Shown here: in pieces, positions 8,561 to 16,751 of the stretch
Layout of the letters: each line of letters opens with the position of its first letter
How positions within the stretch are numbered: position 1 is the first letter of the stretch
NCBI GenBank assembly: GCA_020628375.1
Contig: JAHDFD010000031.1
Span: 1-34,239 of the forward strand
Reading direction: 5' to 3'
Length of the DNA: 34,239 nt
From: Chitinophagales bacterium
Lineage (GTDB): Bacteria; Bacteroidota; Bacteroidia; Chitinophagales; UBA2359
Notes under the pieces: model-generated
What the model was told of the DNA's origin: nothing
What the model saw: the letters and a program-made list of their open reading frames with translations, nothing else
The model's database searches: none
Position numbers and translations under genes: made by a program

Positions 8561-8733
8561 TACAAATTTAAAAATTAAAAAACGTACAAATTTTCGTGTC
8601 ATATTGAGCGCAATGTAATGAAGCCGAAATATAGACACCTCCCTATTTTTTGAGGGATGACTCGTATGTTGTGCTTAATTTGATAGTGGTTCACGCTCTC
8701 ATAAATGTACGATATATTAAAGTTAAAATTGTA

Positions 8734-8792
8734 TCAATTCTCAAATCTCAAATCTCAAATCTCAATTCTCAATTCTCAATTCTCAATTCTCA
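8734..8792. repeat. Heptamer tandem array B
   Basis: Eight complete 7-bp units and three further bases are visible: TCAATTC, three TCAAATC, then four TCAATTC. The units differ only at the fifth base. The array forms the 3' end of the truncated GNAT gene on the minus strand and supplies its last residues and stop codon. Confidence 0.9.
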
Positions 8793-9052
8793 CAAATACT
8801 GGGTTTATTTTCATAATACCAGTACATCACACTGCCAATTAGCTCTTTGGTTTTGGTAAGTTCTACTCCTTTTCTGATCGTTAATTTACTTTCTTCCATT
8901 AAATACTGTTCATTAACGAATATTAAAGCATCGTCAAGAGATTCCATGACGACCCTAATACTTTGGTATTTCATTACTGATTTATCGGAATAAAACTGAT
9001 AAAGCTCACTTATATCTTCAACGGTGAGTGTTCTGAAAGTTATTAATTTCAA
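8783..9052 (-). pseudogene. Truncated GNAT acetyltransferase
   Basis: The 89 residues match the first half of a GNAT N-acetyltransferase of the RimJ/RimL style: FRTLTVEDISELYQFYSDKSVMKY, then the helix SLDDALIFVNEQY, a strand region and the start of the next strand, ELIGSVMYWY. The family is normally about 160-180 residues, and the acetyl-CoA-binding motif A (R/Q-x-x-G-x-G/A) would come next. Instead the frame runs into heptamer array B and stops after EN. The acetyl-CoA site is absent, so an active enzyme is unlikely. The simplest reading is a gene whose 3' half was lost by deletion or rearrangement at the tandem repeat. Confidence 0.65.
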
Positions 9053-9128
9053 AAAATTGAATTATATTTATAAAAATTTTACAATAAACGTTATAAGCAA
9101 AACGTACTTATCATCAAAAATACTAATT

Positions 9129-10739
9129 ATGCATCGTCAACTACTATTCATTTTCTTCAGTTTGTTATTTTATTTTCAGTGTACAGCACAATGCCCAAAC
9201 GCAAACTTGCTATTTACCAGCAAACATCAAATGTTACAGTTTAAAGAGCATTACCCCGATTGTACATCTTTTCAGCACTCTATAATCATTAAAAGCGGTC
9301 TCGGAACAATAGAACACCCTGATTACCTTCCTATTAATGACCTATCAGGGCTTTCACAATTTACATCTATTGAAGGTGATTTAATTATACTTGAAAGCAA
9401 TACAATAATAAGTATAGATGGGCTTAAAGATAATTTAGAAATTGGTGGGGAACTGAGTATAAAAAATAATCCAAATCTTACTTCACTAATTTCAGATGAT
9501 TCATCCTTTTTGATATCCAAAGTTGGTTCTGTAGAAATAAGTAATAACCCGAAGTTAGAAAATAACAATGGACACTTTTTAATTACCAATGTAGAGAATG
9601 ATTTTGTAGTATCGGATAACCCCAAGCTTCATAATTTCAATGGCTTGCCAAAAGTTTCGACTATTAATGGAAACCTGATCATTCAGGAGAATGACAATTT
9701 ACAGAGTTTCTGTGGAATTAAAAATCTAAATAATATCGGTAATAATCTGATAATTGAAAACAATCCTTCACTCAGCAGTCTTGAAGGATTACACATTCTT
9801 AACTTTATAGAAAATGAGATCATTATAAGAAATAATGAAGTACTTGAAACATGTTGTCTGGTTAAGAAATTCGATAGTTTCAATTTAGACAAACCCAACT
9901 TACTTATTTCTAATAATGGAAGCGATTGTACCACTGAAATGGTTGCTGATGCTTGTGTTGCTTATGGCGAATCGGATTGCCACATACCAATTTCGGTAAC
10001 TTATGAGTATAACTTTGATGAAAAAATCATTATTATAGAGGCTCTGGAAGGTAGTCAATTTTCCTATATTGTTGCTTGTGTGAGTGAAGGAACGTTTGAA
10101 GGCCCTACTCAAATTTCCATTCCGCACGAAGCAATGTCAGAACTTACTGTTACAGATCTGTCAACTGGTTGTGAGTTAGTTGCTCTTTTAAACGGCTCAG
10201 CTGATCAAATAGAACTACTTTCCTTTGAAGGAGAAGGAACTAAAGAAGGTAATATCCTGAAGTGGTCAACTGCTAGTGAAAACGAAAACAATCACTTCAA
10301 ACTTATGCGTTCTAGCGATGGTATTCATTTTGAAGAAATAAGTCGAGTTAATGGAGCTGGAAATAGTTCGGTACAAAATAACTATTTCTTTAATGACAAA
10401 ACAGCTCCTGCTGCTGCTTATTATCGACTTGATGATATTGATTATGATGGTCGTATTGGAAGATCAGATATTATTTATATAAAGAATGATTTACTCATAG
10501 TTGATAATAATTCCTTTAATATTCATCCTGTTCCTGCAAATGAAACTATTAATGTCTCATTTGAAAATGAGGTAGAGAATCTATCGATGTTTTTATACGA
10601 CATGACAGGTAAGCTTTTAAAAACCTTTAATCTGGAAAAAGGGCAAAAATCTTTCAGCTTCGATATATCGGATTTAAGTGCCGGTATTTATATACTGAAG
10701 TCAAATTCAGGCTTTGCCAAGATGCTGACTGTTGAGTAG
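9129..10739 (+). CDS. T9SS-exported leucine-rich-like surface protein
   Basis: The chosen ATG at 9129 gives a 536-residue protein with a signal peptide ending CTAQ (about residue 21); the frame is open further upstream, but that part lacks a signal sequence. Residues of about 60-260 are a repetitive solenoid of short strands and NNP-type turns (for example LSIKNNPNLTSL, LIIENNPSLSSLEG), resembling receptor-L/leucine-rich domains of Bacteroidota surface proteins. A beta domain follows, then a type A sorting tail beginning IHPVPANETINVSF and ending with ISDLSAGIYILK. It is probably exported by T9SS and attached to the surface, with a binding or adhesion role. It is divergent from the GNAT remnant and enclosed by the two 86-bp repeats. 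Confidence 0.82.
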   Translation: MHRQLLFIFFSLLFYFQCTAQCPNANLLFTSKHQMLQFKEHYPDCTSFQHSIIIKSGLGTIEHPDYLPINDLSGLSQFTSIEGDLIILESNTIISIDGLKDNLEIGGELSIKNNPNLTSLISDDSSFLISKVGSVEISNNPKLENNNGHFLITNVENDFVVSDNPKLHNFNGLPKVSTINGNLIIQENDNLQSFCGIKNLNNIGNNLIIENNPSLSSLEGLHILNFIENEIIIRNNEVLETCCLVKKFDSFNLDKPNLLISNNGSDCTTEMVADACVAYGESDCHIPISVTYEYNFDEKIIIIEALEGSQFSYIVACVSEGTFEGPTQISIPHEAMSELTVTDLSTGCELVALLNGSADQIELLSFEGEGTKEGNILKWSTASENENNHFKLMRSSDGIHFEEISRVNGAGNSSVQNNYFFNDKTAPAAAYYRLDDIDYDGRIGRSDIIYIKNDLLIVDNNSFNIHPVPANETINVSFENEVENLSMFLYDMTGKLLKTFNLEKGQKSFSFDISDLSAGIYILKSNSGFAKMLTVE

Positions 10740-10787
10740 ATAGCTTCAAATAAAATGATTTTTCAAGTCTATGGTTGCTTTTTTAAG

Positions 10788-10873
10788 GTCAAAGGTTATT
10801 CTTAAGGTTGGGGGATTCTGGCATGCGCCAGAATGACCATAAGGATGGAATGTTTACTACTTTCAATCCTCAA
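10788..10873. repeat. 86-bp dispersed repeat, copy 2
   Basis: This segment matches copy 1 (8454-8539) at 80 of 86 positions with no gaps. The palindrome ATTCTGGC-ATGC-GCCAGAAT is conserved perfectly at 10815-10834. It also runs directly into a heptamer array, so hairpin plus tandem tail appear to form one unit. Confidence 0.85.
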
Positions 10874-10936
10874 TCCTCAAATCTCAAATCTCAAATCTCA
10901 AATCTCAAATCTCAAAATCTCAAAATCTCAAAATCT
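10863..10936. repeat. Heptamer tandem array C
   Basis: Two TCAATCC units, five TCAAATC units and three 8-bp TCAAAATC units are visible. The array ends 3 bp from the stop codon of the minus-strand SDR gene. Variation in unit length (7 and 8 bp) is typical of replication slippage. Confidence 0.9.
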
Positions 10937-10939
10937 AAG

Positions 10940-11695
10940 TTATTCCTTGAACCAATTGAATGAGTCGGCTTGAGCGGTTGGGGTTAATTCGAGGTCGTTG
11001 ATACAAACGTGAGCAGGTCGGCTCGCCACGAATAGCACACACTCGGCAATATCCTGTGCAACCATTGGGTCGTATCCGACATAAGCTGCCTTGGCTTTTT
11101 CTATATCTCCTTTGAATCGAACAACCGAAAATTCCGTTTCGGCAGCACCCGGACTTACACTCGAAACTCGTATTTTATGTGGTAACAAGTCTATACGCAT
11201 TGCTCTGGTCAATGCCTTTACTGCATGCTTGGTAGCACAATACACATTACCACGGGCATACACCTGACTTCCGGCAGTAGAAGCAATATTGATGATATGT
11301 CCTTTCTGATTTTCGATCATTAATGGAACAATGGCTTTGGACAGATATAATAAGCCTTTCACATTCGTATCGATCATGCGTTCCCAGTCTTCTACAAAAG
11401 CATCTTGAAAGGGATCTAAGCCAACTGCTAAGCCTGCATTATTCACCAATAGATCTATATTTTTCCATTTCCCATCAAGAGCACTCACTGCTTTTTCCAC
11501 TGAAGCTCTTTCCTGAATATCGTAGGTTTGTTCCAGCACTTCAGCTCCAAGTCGTTTACACTTAGTCGCTACTTCGACAAGCTTCTCTGCTCTTCTCCCA
11601 GTTAGTACAAGATCGTAATTATTTTCTGCCAATAAATAAGCAATGGCTTCTCCAAAACCAGCTGTCGCGCCAGTAACATAGGCTATTTTTTTCAT
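10940..11695 (-). CDS. SDR-family oxidoreductase (YdfG-like)
   Basis: The 251-residue classical short-chain dehydrogenase has the nucleotide-binding glycine motif TGATAGFG (8-15), an NADP-favouring Arg pair after the second strand (TGRRAEKL), NNAGLA (85-90) and the catalytic set S139, Y152 and K156 (YCATK). The sequence is closest in style to the 3-hydroxy acid/serine dehydrogenases represented by YdfG, which oxidise the hydroxyl of small hydroxy acids with NADP+. The gene starts 10 bp after the ALDH stop, so the two are very probably co-transcribed. Heptamer array C begins 3 bp past its stop codon. The substrate is not determined by the sequence. Confidence 0.87.
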   Translation of the reverse strand: MKKIAYVTGATAGFGEAIAYLLAENNYDLVLTGRRAEKLVEVATKCKRLGAEVLEQTYDIQERASVEKAVSALDGKWKNIDLLVNNAGLAVGLDPFQDAFVEDWERMIDTNVKGLLYLSKAIVPLMIENQKGHIINIASTAGSQVYARGNVYCATKHAVKALTRAMRIDLLPHKIRVSSVSPGAAETEFSVVRFKGDIEKAKAAYVGYDPMVAQDIAECVLFVASRPAHVCINDLELTPTAQADSFNWFKE

Positions 11696-11705
11696 ATCAA
11701 CTTAA

Positions 11706-13163
11706 TTAATACTGAATACATACATTTTTAGGTTCGGTAAAAAAGCGCAGTGCTTCCAAGCCACCTTCTCTACCAAGTCCCGATTGCTTCATTCCACCGA
11801 ATGGGGTTCTCAGATCGCGTTTCATCCATGTGTTTATCCAAACAATTCCTGCATCGATCTCATCTGCCATACGGGTAGCCCTTTTGATGTCGTTTGTCCA
11901 GATGCTCGCCGACAAGCCATAATTCGTTCCGTTGGCTAATGCCATTACTTCTTCTTCTGTTTCAAAAGGCTGAATTGTTACAACAGGACCAAAAATTTCT
12001 TCCTGATTGGTTCTGCAATCTATTGGTAAACCTTCGATTATCGTTGGATGTATGAACCAACCATGCTCACAACGTCCTTTTAACTTAAGTTGATTTCCTC
12101 CCAATAAGATTTCACCGCCTTCTTTTTTAGCAATTTCAATATGTTCAAGAATTTTTTTCATGTGTGCTTCAGAAACAACCGAACCTATATTAGTGCTTGG
12201 ATCACGCGGGTCACCCACTTTAAGCATATATGATTTAGCCATAAACTCCGTTTTGAAACGTTCATAAACAGGCCGCTGCACATATATTCTTGAACCACAT
12301 AAACAAATTTGTCCCTGATTCCTGAAAGAAGACAATACACTAGTATCAATGGCTTTGTCCAAATCGGCATCAGCGAAGATAATATTCGGATTTTTCCCTC
12401 CTAATTCAAGCGATACTTTTTTAAACATCGGTGCGGCGGCGGCGGCTATCGTTCGTCCGGTTTCTGTTCCTCCGGTAAAAGAAATGGCTTTTACATTCGG
12501 GTGTTCAACCATAGCTTTTCCAACAGTAGTACCCAAACCATGAACGATATTGAGAACGCCATGTGGCAAACCTGCTTCATCACATATCTTAGAAAGTAAA
12601 AAGGCTGTTCGGGGTGTTACTTCCGAAGGTTTGGCAACCACACAATTTCCGGCTGCAAGCGCAGGTGCTATTTTCCATGTAAATAAATACAATGGTAAAT
12701 TCCATGGAGAAATACAAGCTACAACCCCAATAGGTTTACGAAGCGTATAATTCACCGCATCGTTCATTGCATGCGATTCTGAAGAAAAAAGGCTGATCGC
12801 ATTCGCAAAAAAGCGAAAATTGGCTGCCGAACGGGGAATATCAACTTCATTTGATAAGCTAAGTGGTTTACCTGTATCATCGGTTTCAGCTGAAGCTAGT
12901 ATATCGAGGTTTTGCTCTATCAGATCGGCAATGCGTGTCATTATCCGTGAACGACTTTCTATTGGCATTTTCGACCAAAGGGGAAACGCCATTTCAGCCG
13001 CTTTAACCGCCAGATTTACATCGTCTTCGTTACTATCGGGTGTTAGGGCATATAACTCTCCAATTGCCGGATTATAATTATTGAGATAGTTCCCCGAACT
13101 TGGGTCTCTGAAAGAACCATTAATATAATTTTTAAGTTGAATCTTTTTCCGTGCCTCAGCCAT
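11706..13163 (-). CDS. Aldehyde dehydrogenase, ALDH8/aminomuconate-semialdehyde type
   Basis: The 485-residue protein has all aldehyde dehydrogenase landmarks: PWN (153-155), FTGGTETG (229-236), the general base E253 in LELGGK, and the catalytic C287 in NQGQICLCGSR. Its sequence style (ISPWNLPLYLFTWKIAPALAAGN; the IPR-x4-FRFFA region; R-D-L-R-x-PFGGMKQSG near the end) matches the ALDH8A1/2-aminomuconate or 2-hydroxymuconate semialdehyde dehydrogenase group. That group oxidises the ring-cleavage semialdehyde in tryptophan (kynurenine) or aromatic breakdown with NAD+. R117 and the Arg in RDLR are candidates for holding the substrate carboxylate. No other kynurenine-pathway gene is in the window, so the pathway is inferred. 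The gene is 50 bp downstream of the acyltransferase. Confidence 0.85.
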   Translation of the reverse strand: MAEARKKIQLKNYINGSFRDPSSGNYLNNYNPAIGELYALTPDSNEDDVNLAVKAAEMAFPLWSKMPIESRSRIMTRIADLIEQNLDILASAETDDTGKPLSLSNEVDIPRSAANFRFFANAISLFSSESHAMNDAVNYTLRKPIGVVACISPWNLPLYLFTWKIAPALAAGNCVVAKPSEVTPRTAFLLSKICDEAGLPHGVLNIVHGLGTTVGKAMVEHPNVKAISFTGGTETGRTIAAAAAPMFKKVSLELGGKNPNIIFADADLDKAIDTSVLSSFRNQGQICLCGSRIYVQRPVYERFKTEFMAKSYMLKVGDPRDPSTNIGSVVSEAHMKKILEHIEIAKKEGGEILLGGNQLKLKGRCEHGWFIHPTIIEGLPIDCRTNQEEIFGPVVTIQPFETEEEVMALANGTNYGLSASIWTNDIKRATRMADEIDAGIVWINTWMKRDLRTPFGGMKQSGLGREGGLEALRFFTEPKNVCIQY

Positions 13164-13213
13164 TACGAAATGCTTGTTTCTGCAAATTTAGCTAATTCCT
13201 TGTGATCTGGAAT

Positions 13214-14338
13214 TTATTCAAATTTCTTCTTTAATCTGAGGAAAAAAGATTCAAAAGTATAATAAGAAATATAGGATACTATAAAGCTGATCAACATTAC
13301 AAGCAGGCAACAAACAAATTCGTAAGCAATATGGGTTTTAGCTATTCCCAACTTGGGTAATAACCTTATCATCACCTGTGCTACAAAAGTGTGATAAACG
13401 TAAATTCCATAAGAAATCTTACCACCTTCTTTCAGCCATTTTTTTTCTAATGAAAGAATTGAGCTCGGATGGATCACCTGCATTATTAGCAAACCAAATA
13501 ACACAGCACTAACGATATTTATCAGATTTGATTTATAAAAAGCCACTTCATTTATGGGTGAAAAGATATTGAAACAAAAGCAAATAGTAGCGAGTAAAAC
13601 AAACAACTGAAATGCTTTATTGTACAAGAAGCTTTCATCATTTATTTTTCCATTATAAAGACTGTAAGCCAGTATTCCTCCGAAGCCAAACATACTGAAT
13701 GCCGAGGTAGTGAAAAAGTAAGCAGGCTGATTCCATATTGGATTAGCGAAGTAATAAAAGTAGAATGGGCTTAATACACCGATCAGGGTTATTAAAATTA
13801 AAATCGCTTGTTTGTTTTTTCGGAAGAAAATGAGCAATGGCGCCCATAAAAGATAAAACTGTTCTTCGATACAAACCGACCAGAGTATTTCCACGATTCC
13901 GCGATTATAGGTATCGAAAATGAGTTGGAAATTAATTCCGAAGCAAAAAACATACATTAGGTTTTCCCATATAAATTCGGCATCGGCAGGAATGCCAAGT
14001 TTACTCAAGGCGAGCGGACCAGCAATTGTTCCGCCAATACCCACTAAAAAGTAAAGCGGCCAGATCCTGAGCGTTCTTCTGATGTAAAAGTTTTTCAGAT
14101 CGATCTTTCCCTTTAAATCTTGTTCACGAATGAGTAAATAGGTAATCAAAAAACCACTTAATACAAAAAATAGCTTAACACCATAAATACCAGAATAAGT
14201 AAAAAACGATCCAAAGTAAGTTGTACTAATGGTTTCTTTATTAAAAGAAAAATAGTAGCAGTGAGCGATCAACACCATACTTGCTGCTATAAATCGCAAG
14301 CCATCGAGGTTTTTGAAATATACTTTTTTAGCTGCCAC
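13214..14338 (-). CDS. Membrane acyltransferase, family 3 (OafA/YrhL-like)
   Basis: The 374-residue polytopic protein opens with NLDGLRFIAASMVLIAHCYYF, the N-terminal signature of acyltransferase-3 enzymes with the catalytic-type histidine, followed by FFVLSGFLITYLLI and about ten hydrophobic helices. Family members transfer acetyl or other acyl groups across the membrane to sugars of O-antigen, peptidoglycan or exported glycans. No SGNH domain is attached. The start is a GTG at 14338, and I found no better ATG. It lies 70 bp after the GNAT gene in a one-direction block that also contains a glycosyltransferase, which supports a role in glycan or metabolite decoration. Confidence 0.88.
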   Translation of the reverse strand: MAAKKVYFKNLDGLRFIAASMVLIAHCYYFSFNKETISTTYFGSFFTYSGIYGVKLFFVLSGFLITYLLIREQDLKGKIDLKNFYIRRTLRIWPLYFLVGIGGTIAGPLALSKLGIPADAEFIWENLMYVFCFGINFQLIFDTYNRGIVEILWSVCIEEQFYLLWAPLLIFFRKNKQAILILITLIGVLSPFYFYYFANPIWNQPAYFFTTSAFSMFGFGGILAYSLYNGKINDESFLYNKAFQLFVLLATICFCFNIFSPINEVAFYKSNLINIVSAVLFGLLIMQVIHPSSILSLEKKWLKEGGKISYGIYVYHTFVAQVMIRLLPKLGIAKTHIAYEFVCCLLVMLISFIVSYISYYTFESFFLRLKKKFE

Positions 14339-14408
14339 TTTTATTACTTCTTTGAAATTGCAAAGAAAATGAATATTTTAATAGTCGGAAAAAAGTTTCT
14401 TAATAAGC

Positions 14409-15197
14409 TTAAAAGTACACATTCAAGCCTATATGCCTAATCCTGAATCCATTTTTTTCAATGGCGATCAATGATGCAATATTATCTTTTGCGCAACTAC
14501 AAATGGGCATCTTATTCCTTTTGATCGAAATTTCTTTTGCTTTATTCAATAAAAAGCTGCCAATTCCTTTGTTTCTGTGTTTTGCTGAAACGACTATTCC
14601 CAAACAAGCGTAATCAGTCGTATTTTCCGATCTTGTCTCACAAGTTCCGATAATTTCACTTTCGTTGGAAAACATAAAGAATTCATCTCTGTCTATCCAT
14701 TGTTTGATATAGGTTTTAAGCCAATCTTTAGGTGCGTCTAACACTTCATTAGAAAAATCTACAAGTTTATCCAGGTCTTTGAGCGTTGCTATTCTGAAAT
14801 TTCCTTCTTGCTCTGCTATTTTAATATCTACTAAGTTCTCAAATAAGTAATTATCAACTTCAACTTTTTTGTGATGGTGCATTGCCAGTGTATGAAAAAT
14901 CGGATTATTCGTTATCAGACAAGCTTTTTCAATTTTCTGCTGGTCTATGAATTCTTTAATCAACGTTCTTCCTTTATTCAGCCATTTAGCATCTATATAG
15001 AATTGATATAAGGTATTATTTCTGCCAATCTGAGCATAACCGACTAAAGTATCATCTAAATAAACAAGCCAATTCGTGCAAGCATTTAAGACAGCATCCC
15101 AATAATCATCATGAGGAAATAAAAGGCTTTTTCTCCATGCTGTTTCTAAATGAAGCAAAGAAGATCGGTCTTCCTCTTTTTTAAAATAAAAATCCAT
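14409..15197 (-). CDS. GNAT-family acetyltransferase with degenerate N-terminal repeat
   Basis: The 262-residue product has a clear C-terminal GNAT domain (about 135-262): RIATLKDLDKLVDF, a central beta region and acetyl-CoA motif A in LGIVVSAKHRNKGIGSFLL, followed by NIASLIAIEKNGFR. The first 130 residues have a similar strand/helix pattern (WLVYLDDTLVGYAQI, then KGRTLIKEFIDQ) but no intact R-x-x-G-x-G, so they look like a degenerate second GNAT domain. Two-domain GNATs often acetylate amines of small molecules or peptides. It sits 68 bp after the methyltransferase gene in the same direction. The substrate is unknown. Confidence 0.8.
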   Translation of the reverse strand: MDFYFKKEEDRSSLLHLETAWRKSLLFPHDDYWDAVLNACTNWLVYLDDTLVGYAQIGRNNTLYQFYIDAKWLNKGRTLIKEFIDQQKIEKACLITNNPIFHTLAMHHHKKVEVDNYLFENLVDIKIAEQEGNFRIATLKDLDKLVDFSNEVLDAPKDWLKTYIKQWIDRDEFFMFSNESEIIGTCETRSENTTDYACLGIVVSAKHRNKGIGSFLLNKAKEISIKRNKMPICSCAKDNIASLIAIEKNGFRIRHIGLNVYF

Positions 15198-15265
15198 ACG
15201 AAAGTAATTTCAAGTAACAAACTTATGGTATTCAGTAATTATGAGCTAGTTGTTATGTGAATCTT

Positions 15266-15970
15266 TCAACACTTAATGCCTTTTATTCCAGTCGCACAGC
15301 CATAAAAATAATTCAGGTATTTTACATCAAATCGTTCATTCTTAAAAATACTAATGAGCTTTTCAGAATTTCCGTATTGTTCTGTATAAACACCCAACAT
15401 CTTATAACAATGAATATCATTCAAAAAGACCTTTCCTAAAAATGGAATTACTTTCTTAAGATAGAACAGATAAGACATTTTCAGTAGTTTATTCTTTGGA
15501 ACAGAAACATCGATCATGGCAAATCGACCTCCTTTTTTTAATATGCGTTTTACTTCTTTTGCATAAGCTTTTAATTGTTCTTTATTGAAAGTTTTCAGTC
15601 CAAAGCCAGAAATAACCACATCTATTGACTCGTCTTCAATACTATTGTCAAACATATTCTCTTTCAATAAAACGATGTCTTTGTGCTTATAATTATCTGT
15701 TTTTTTTCTTGCCTGAGCAATCATTTCTCCAGAAAGATCGAGCGCAATGAGTTGCTTAACATTTTGAGATAGGATATAATCCCAGCACTCGCCCATTCCG
15801 GTCATCAGATCAGCGACTATATGGTCTTGTTTTAATTCAATTTCTTTAACCAATTTTTTACGCCAACGTTCGCTGAAACCGAAAGAAGTAATCGTGTTCA
15901 TATAAGCATAAGTTCCACTCATATCATCGAACAGTGTTTCAATATAATCGGGTTCGTAGATTTCTTTCAT
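15266..15970 (-). CDS. SAM-dependent methyltransferase, UbiE-like
   Basis: The 234-residue protein is a class I methyltransferase. The opening YIETLFDDMSGTYAYMNTITSFGFSERWRKKL resembles UbiE/MenG in pattern, the SAM motif I is VADLMTGMGE, the acidic end of strand 2 is in ALDLSGEM, and VVISGFGLKTF corresponds to motif II. It diverges from true menaquinone methyltransferases, especially in the C-terminal third, which ends YFYGCATGIKG. It is therefore better called UbiE-like than menG. It lies 33 bp after the ATP-grasp gene and 68 bp before the GNAT gene, all in one direction, which suggests it methylates an intermediate made by its neighbours. Confidence 0.8.
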   Translation of the reverse strand: MKEIYEPDYIETLFDDMSGTYAYMNTITSFGFSERWRKKLVKEIELKQDHIVADLMTGMGECWDYILSQNVKQLIALDLSGEMIAQARKKTDNYKHKDIVLLKENMFDNSIEDESIDVVISGFGLKTFNKEQLKAYAKEVKRILKKGGRFAMIDVSVPKNKLLKMSYLFYLKKVIPFLGKVFLNDIHCYKMLGVYTEQYGNSEKLISIFKNERFDVKYLNYFYGCATGIKGIKC

Positions 15971-16003
15971 CTTACAGTAATTGAAATTATTTGTCTGTAA
16001 AAG

Positions 16004-16729
16004 CTAAAAATTCAAGTAATCTTCTGTTTCTGTTAATTCACACCATCTTGCTGAAAGAAATTTCGCATAGGAAATGGCTCCTAAACCATAAGTACCTAAA
16101 CTATGTCCATCATTTACTTCGATCAGCAGATAATTCCCATCGCTATCTATTCCGAAATCAAGGCAATAAGCTGCCGGTTGATTTTTGTAAGCTTTAATTG
16201 CATTTTCAACAATCTTCAAATCAATTTTATTATCCCATGCTCCTTTATAGTATCTGATATCGAGTATCTTTTTATATCTAATAAAACATCGCCATTCTGT
16301 TAGCACTTCGACTTTTTCAGAACACCAAACTTCAATATCTTCGTCGAATTTCAATCCTATAAAATCTTTGAACTCATTGATTACCTTACCAGTGAATAAT
16401 TTGGTTTTCAGAGGCTTGATAAAAATTCCCGTTTTATTCCCGTTAACAACATCACTTAACTTTGATACCCAAACTTTTCGGTTCAAAAAATCATGCAACT
16501 CTTCAGGGTATTCGATCTCGTCGGGTTTATCAATACCTAATTGCTTTAGCCTTGCTCTAACCATCCCAACACCTCCTACAAAAATGCTTGACTTATCAGG
16601 TTCGCTAATATTATCAAGATTATAGTATTTATACACCTCAAAACTTAAGGCTTTGAATCCTACGGATGCAACAAAGGCATTTACGTTGTAATAATCGCCA
16701 TTTTTATCGGTTTGAATATAAGCTTTCAT
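16004..16729 (-). CDS. ATP-grasp protein of the R2K type
   Basis: The selected ATG at 16729 gives 241 residues beginning MKAYIQTDKNGDYYNVNAF; an upstream ATG at 16762 would overlap the GT2 gene. The protein has the ATP-grasp layout. WRCFIRYKKILDIRYYKG marks the conserved Arg/Lys region of the R2K clade, AYCLDFGIDSDGNYLLIEVNDG gives the acidic metal-binding residues D and E-x-N, and a short helical end follows. R2K ATP-grasp proteins are predicted to form amide bonds on peptides or proteins using ATP, and most are uncharacterised. It lies 22 bp after the GT2 stop and 33 bp before the methyltransferase gene. The partner substrate is unknown. Confidence 0.78.
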   Translation of the reverse strand: MKAYIQTDKNGDYYNVNAFVASVGFKALSFEVYKYYNLDNISEPDKSSIFVGGVGMVRARLKQLGIDKPDEIEYPEELHDFLNRKVWVSKLSDVVNGNKTGIFIKPLKTKLFTGKVINEFKDFIGLKFDEDIEVWCSEKVEVLTEWRCFIRYKKILDIRYYKGAWDNKIDLKIVENAIKAYKNQPAAYCLDFGIDSDGNYLLIEVNDGHSLGTYGLGAISYAKFLSARWCELTETEDYLNF

Positions 16730-16751
16730 GGTATGAAGACAGATTATCTTT

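Noticed and set aside
8650..8859. 69-codon frame on the plus strand with ILKSQISNLNSQFSILNS
   Set aside because: Its repetitive middle is a translation of heptamer array B and its end overlaps the GNAT remnant on the opposite strand; there is no support as a gene.
8529..10936. Tandem TCAAATC arrays as a possible CRISPR
   Set aside because: Units are 7-8 bp with no spacers between them and no cas genes nearby; they are slippage-type repeats.
10940..13163. ALDH8-like and SDR genes as a full kynurenine degradation operon
   Set aside because: No dioxygenase, kynureninase or decarboxylase gene is present in the window; only the ALDH type hints at that pathway.
15266..15970. Calling the methyltransferase menG/ubiE
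   Set aside because: The N-terminal pattern fits, but the C-terminal part diverges and the neighbours are not quinone genes.
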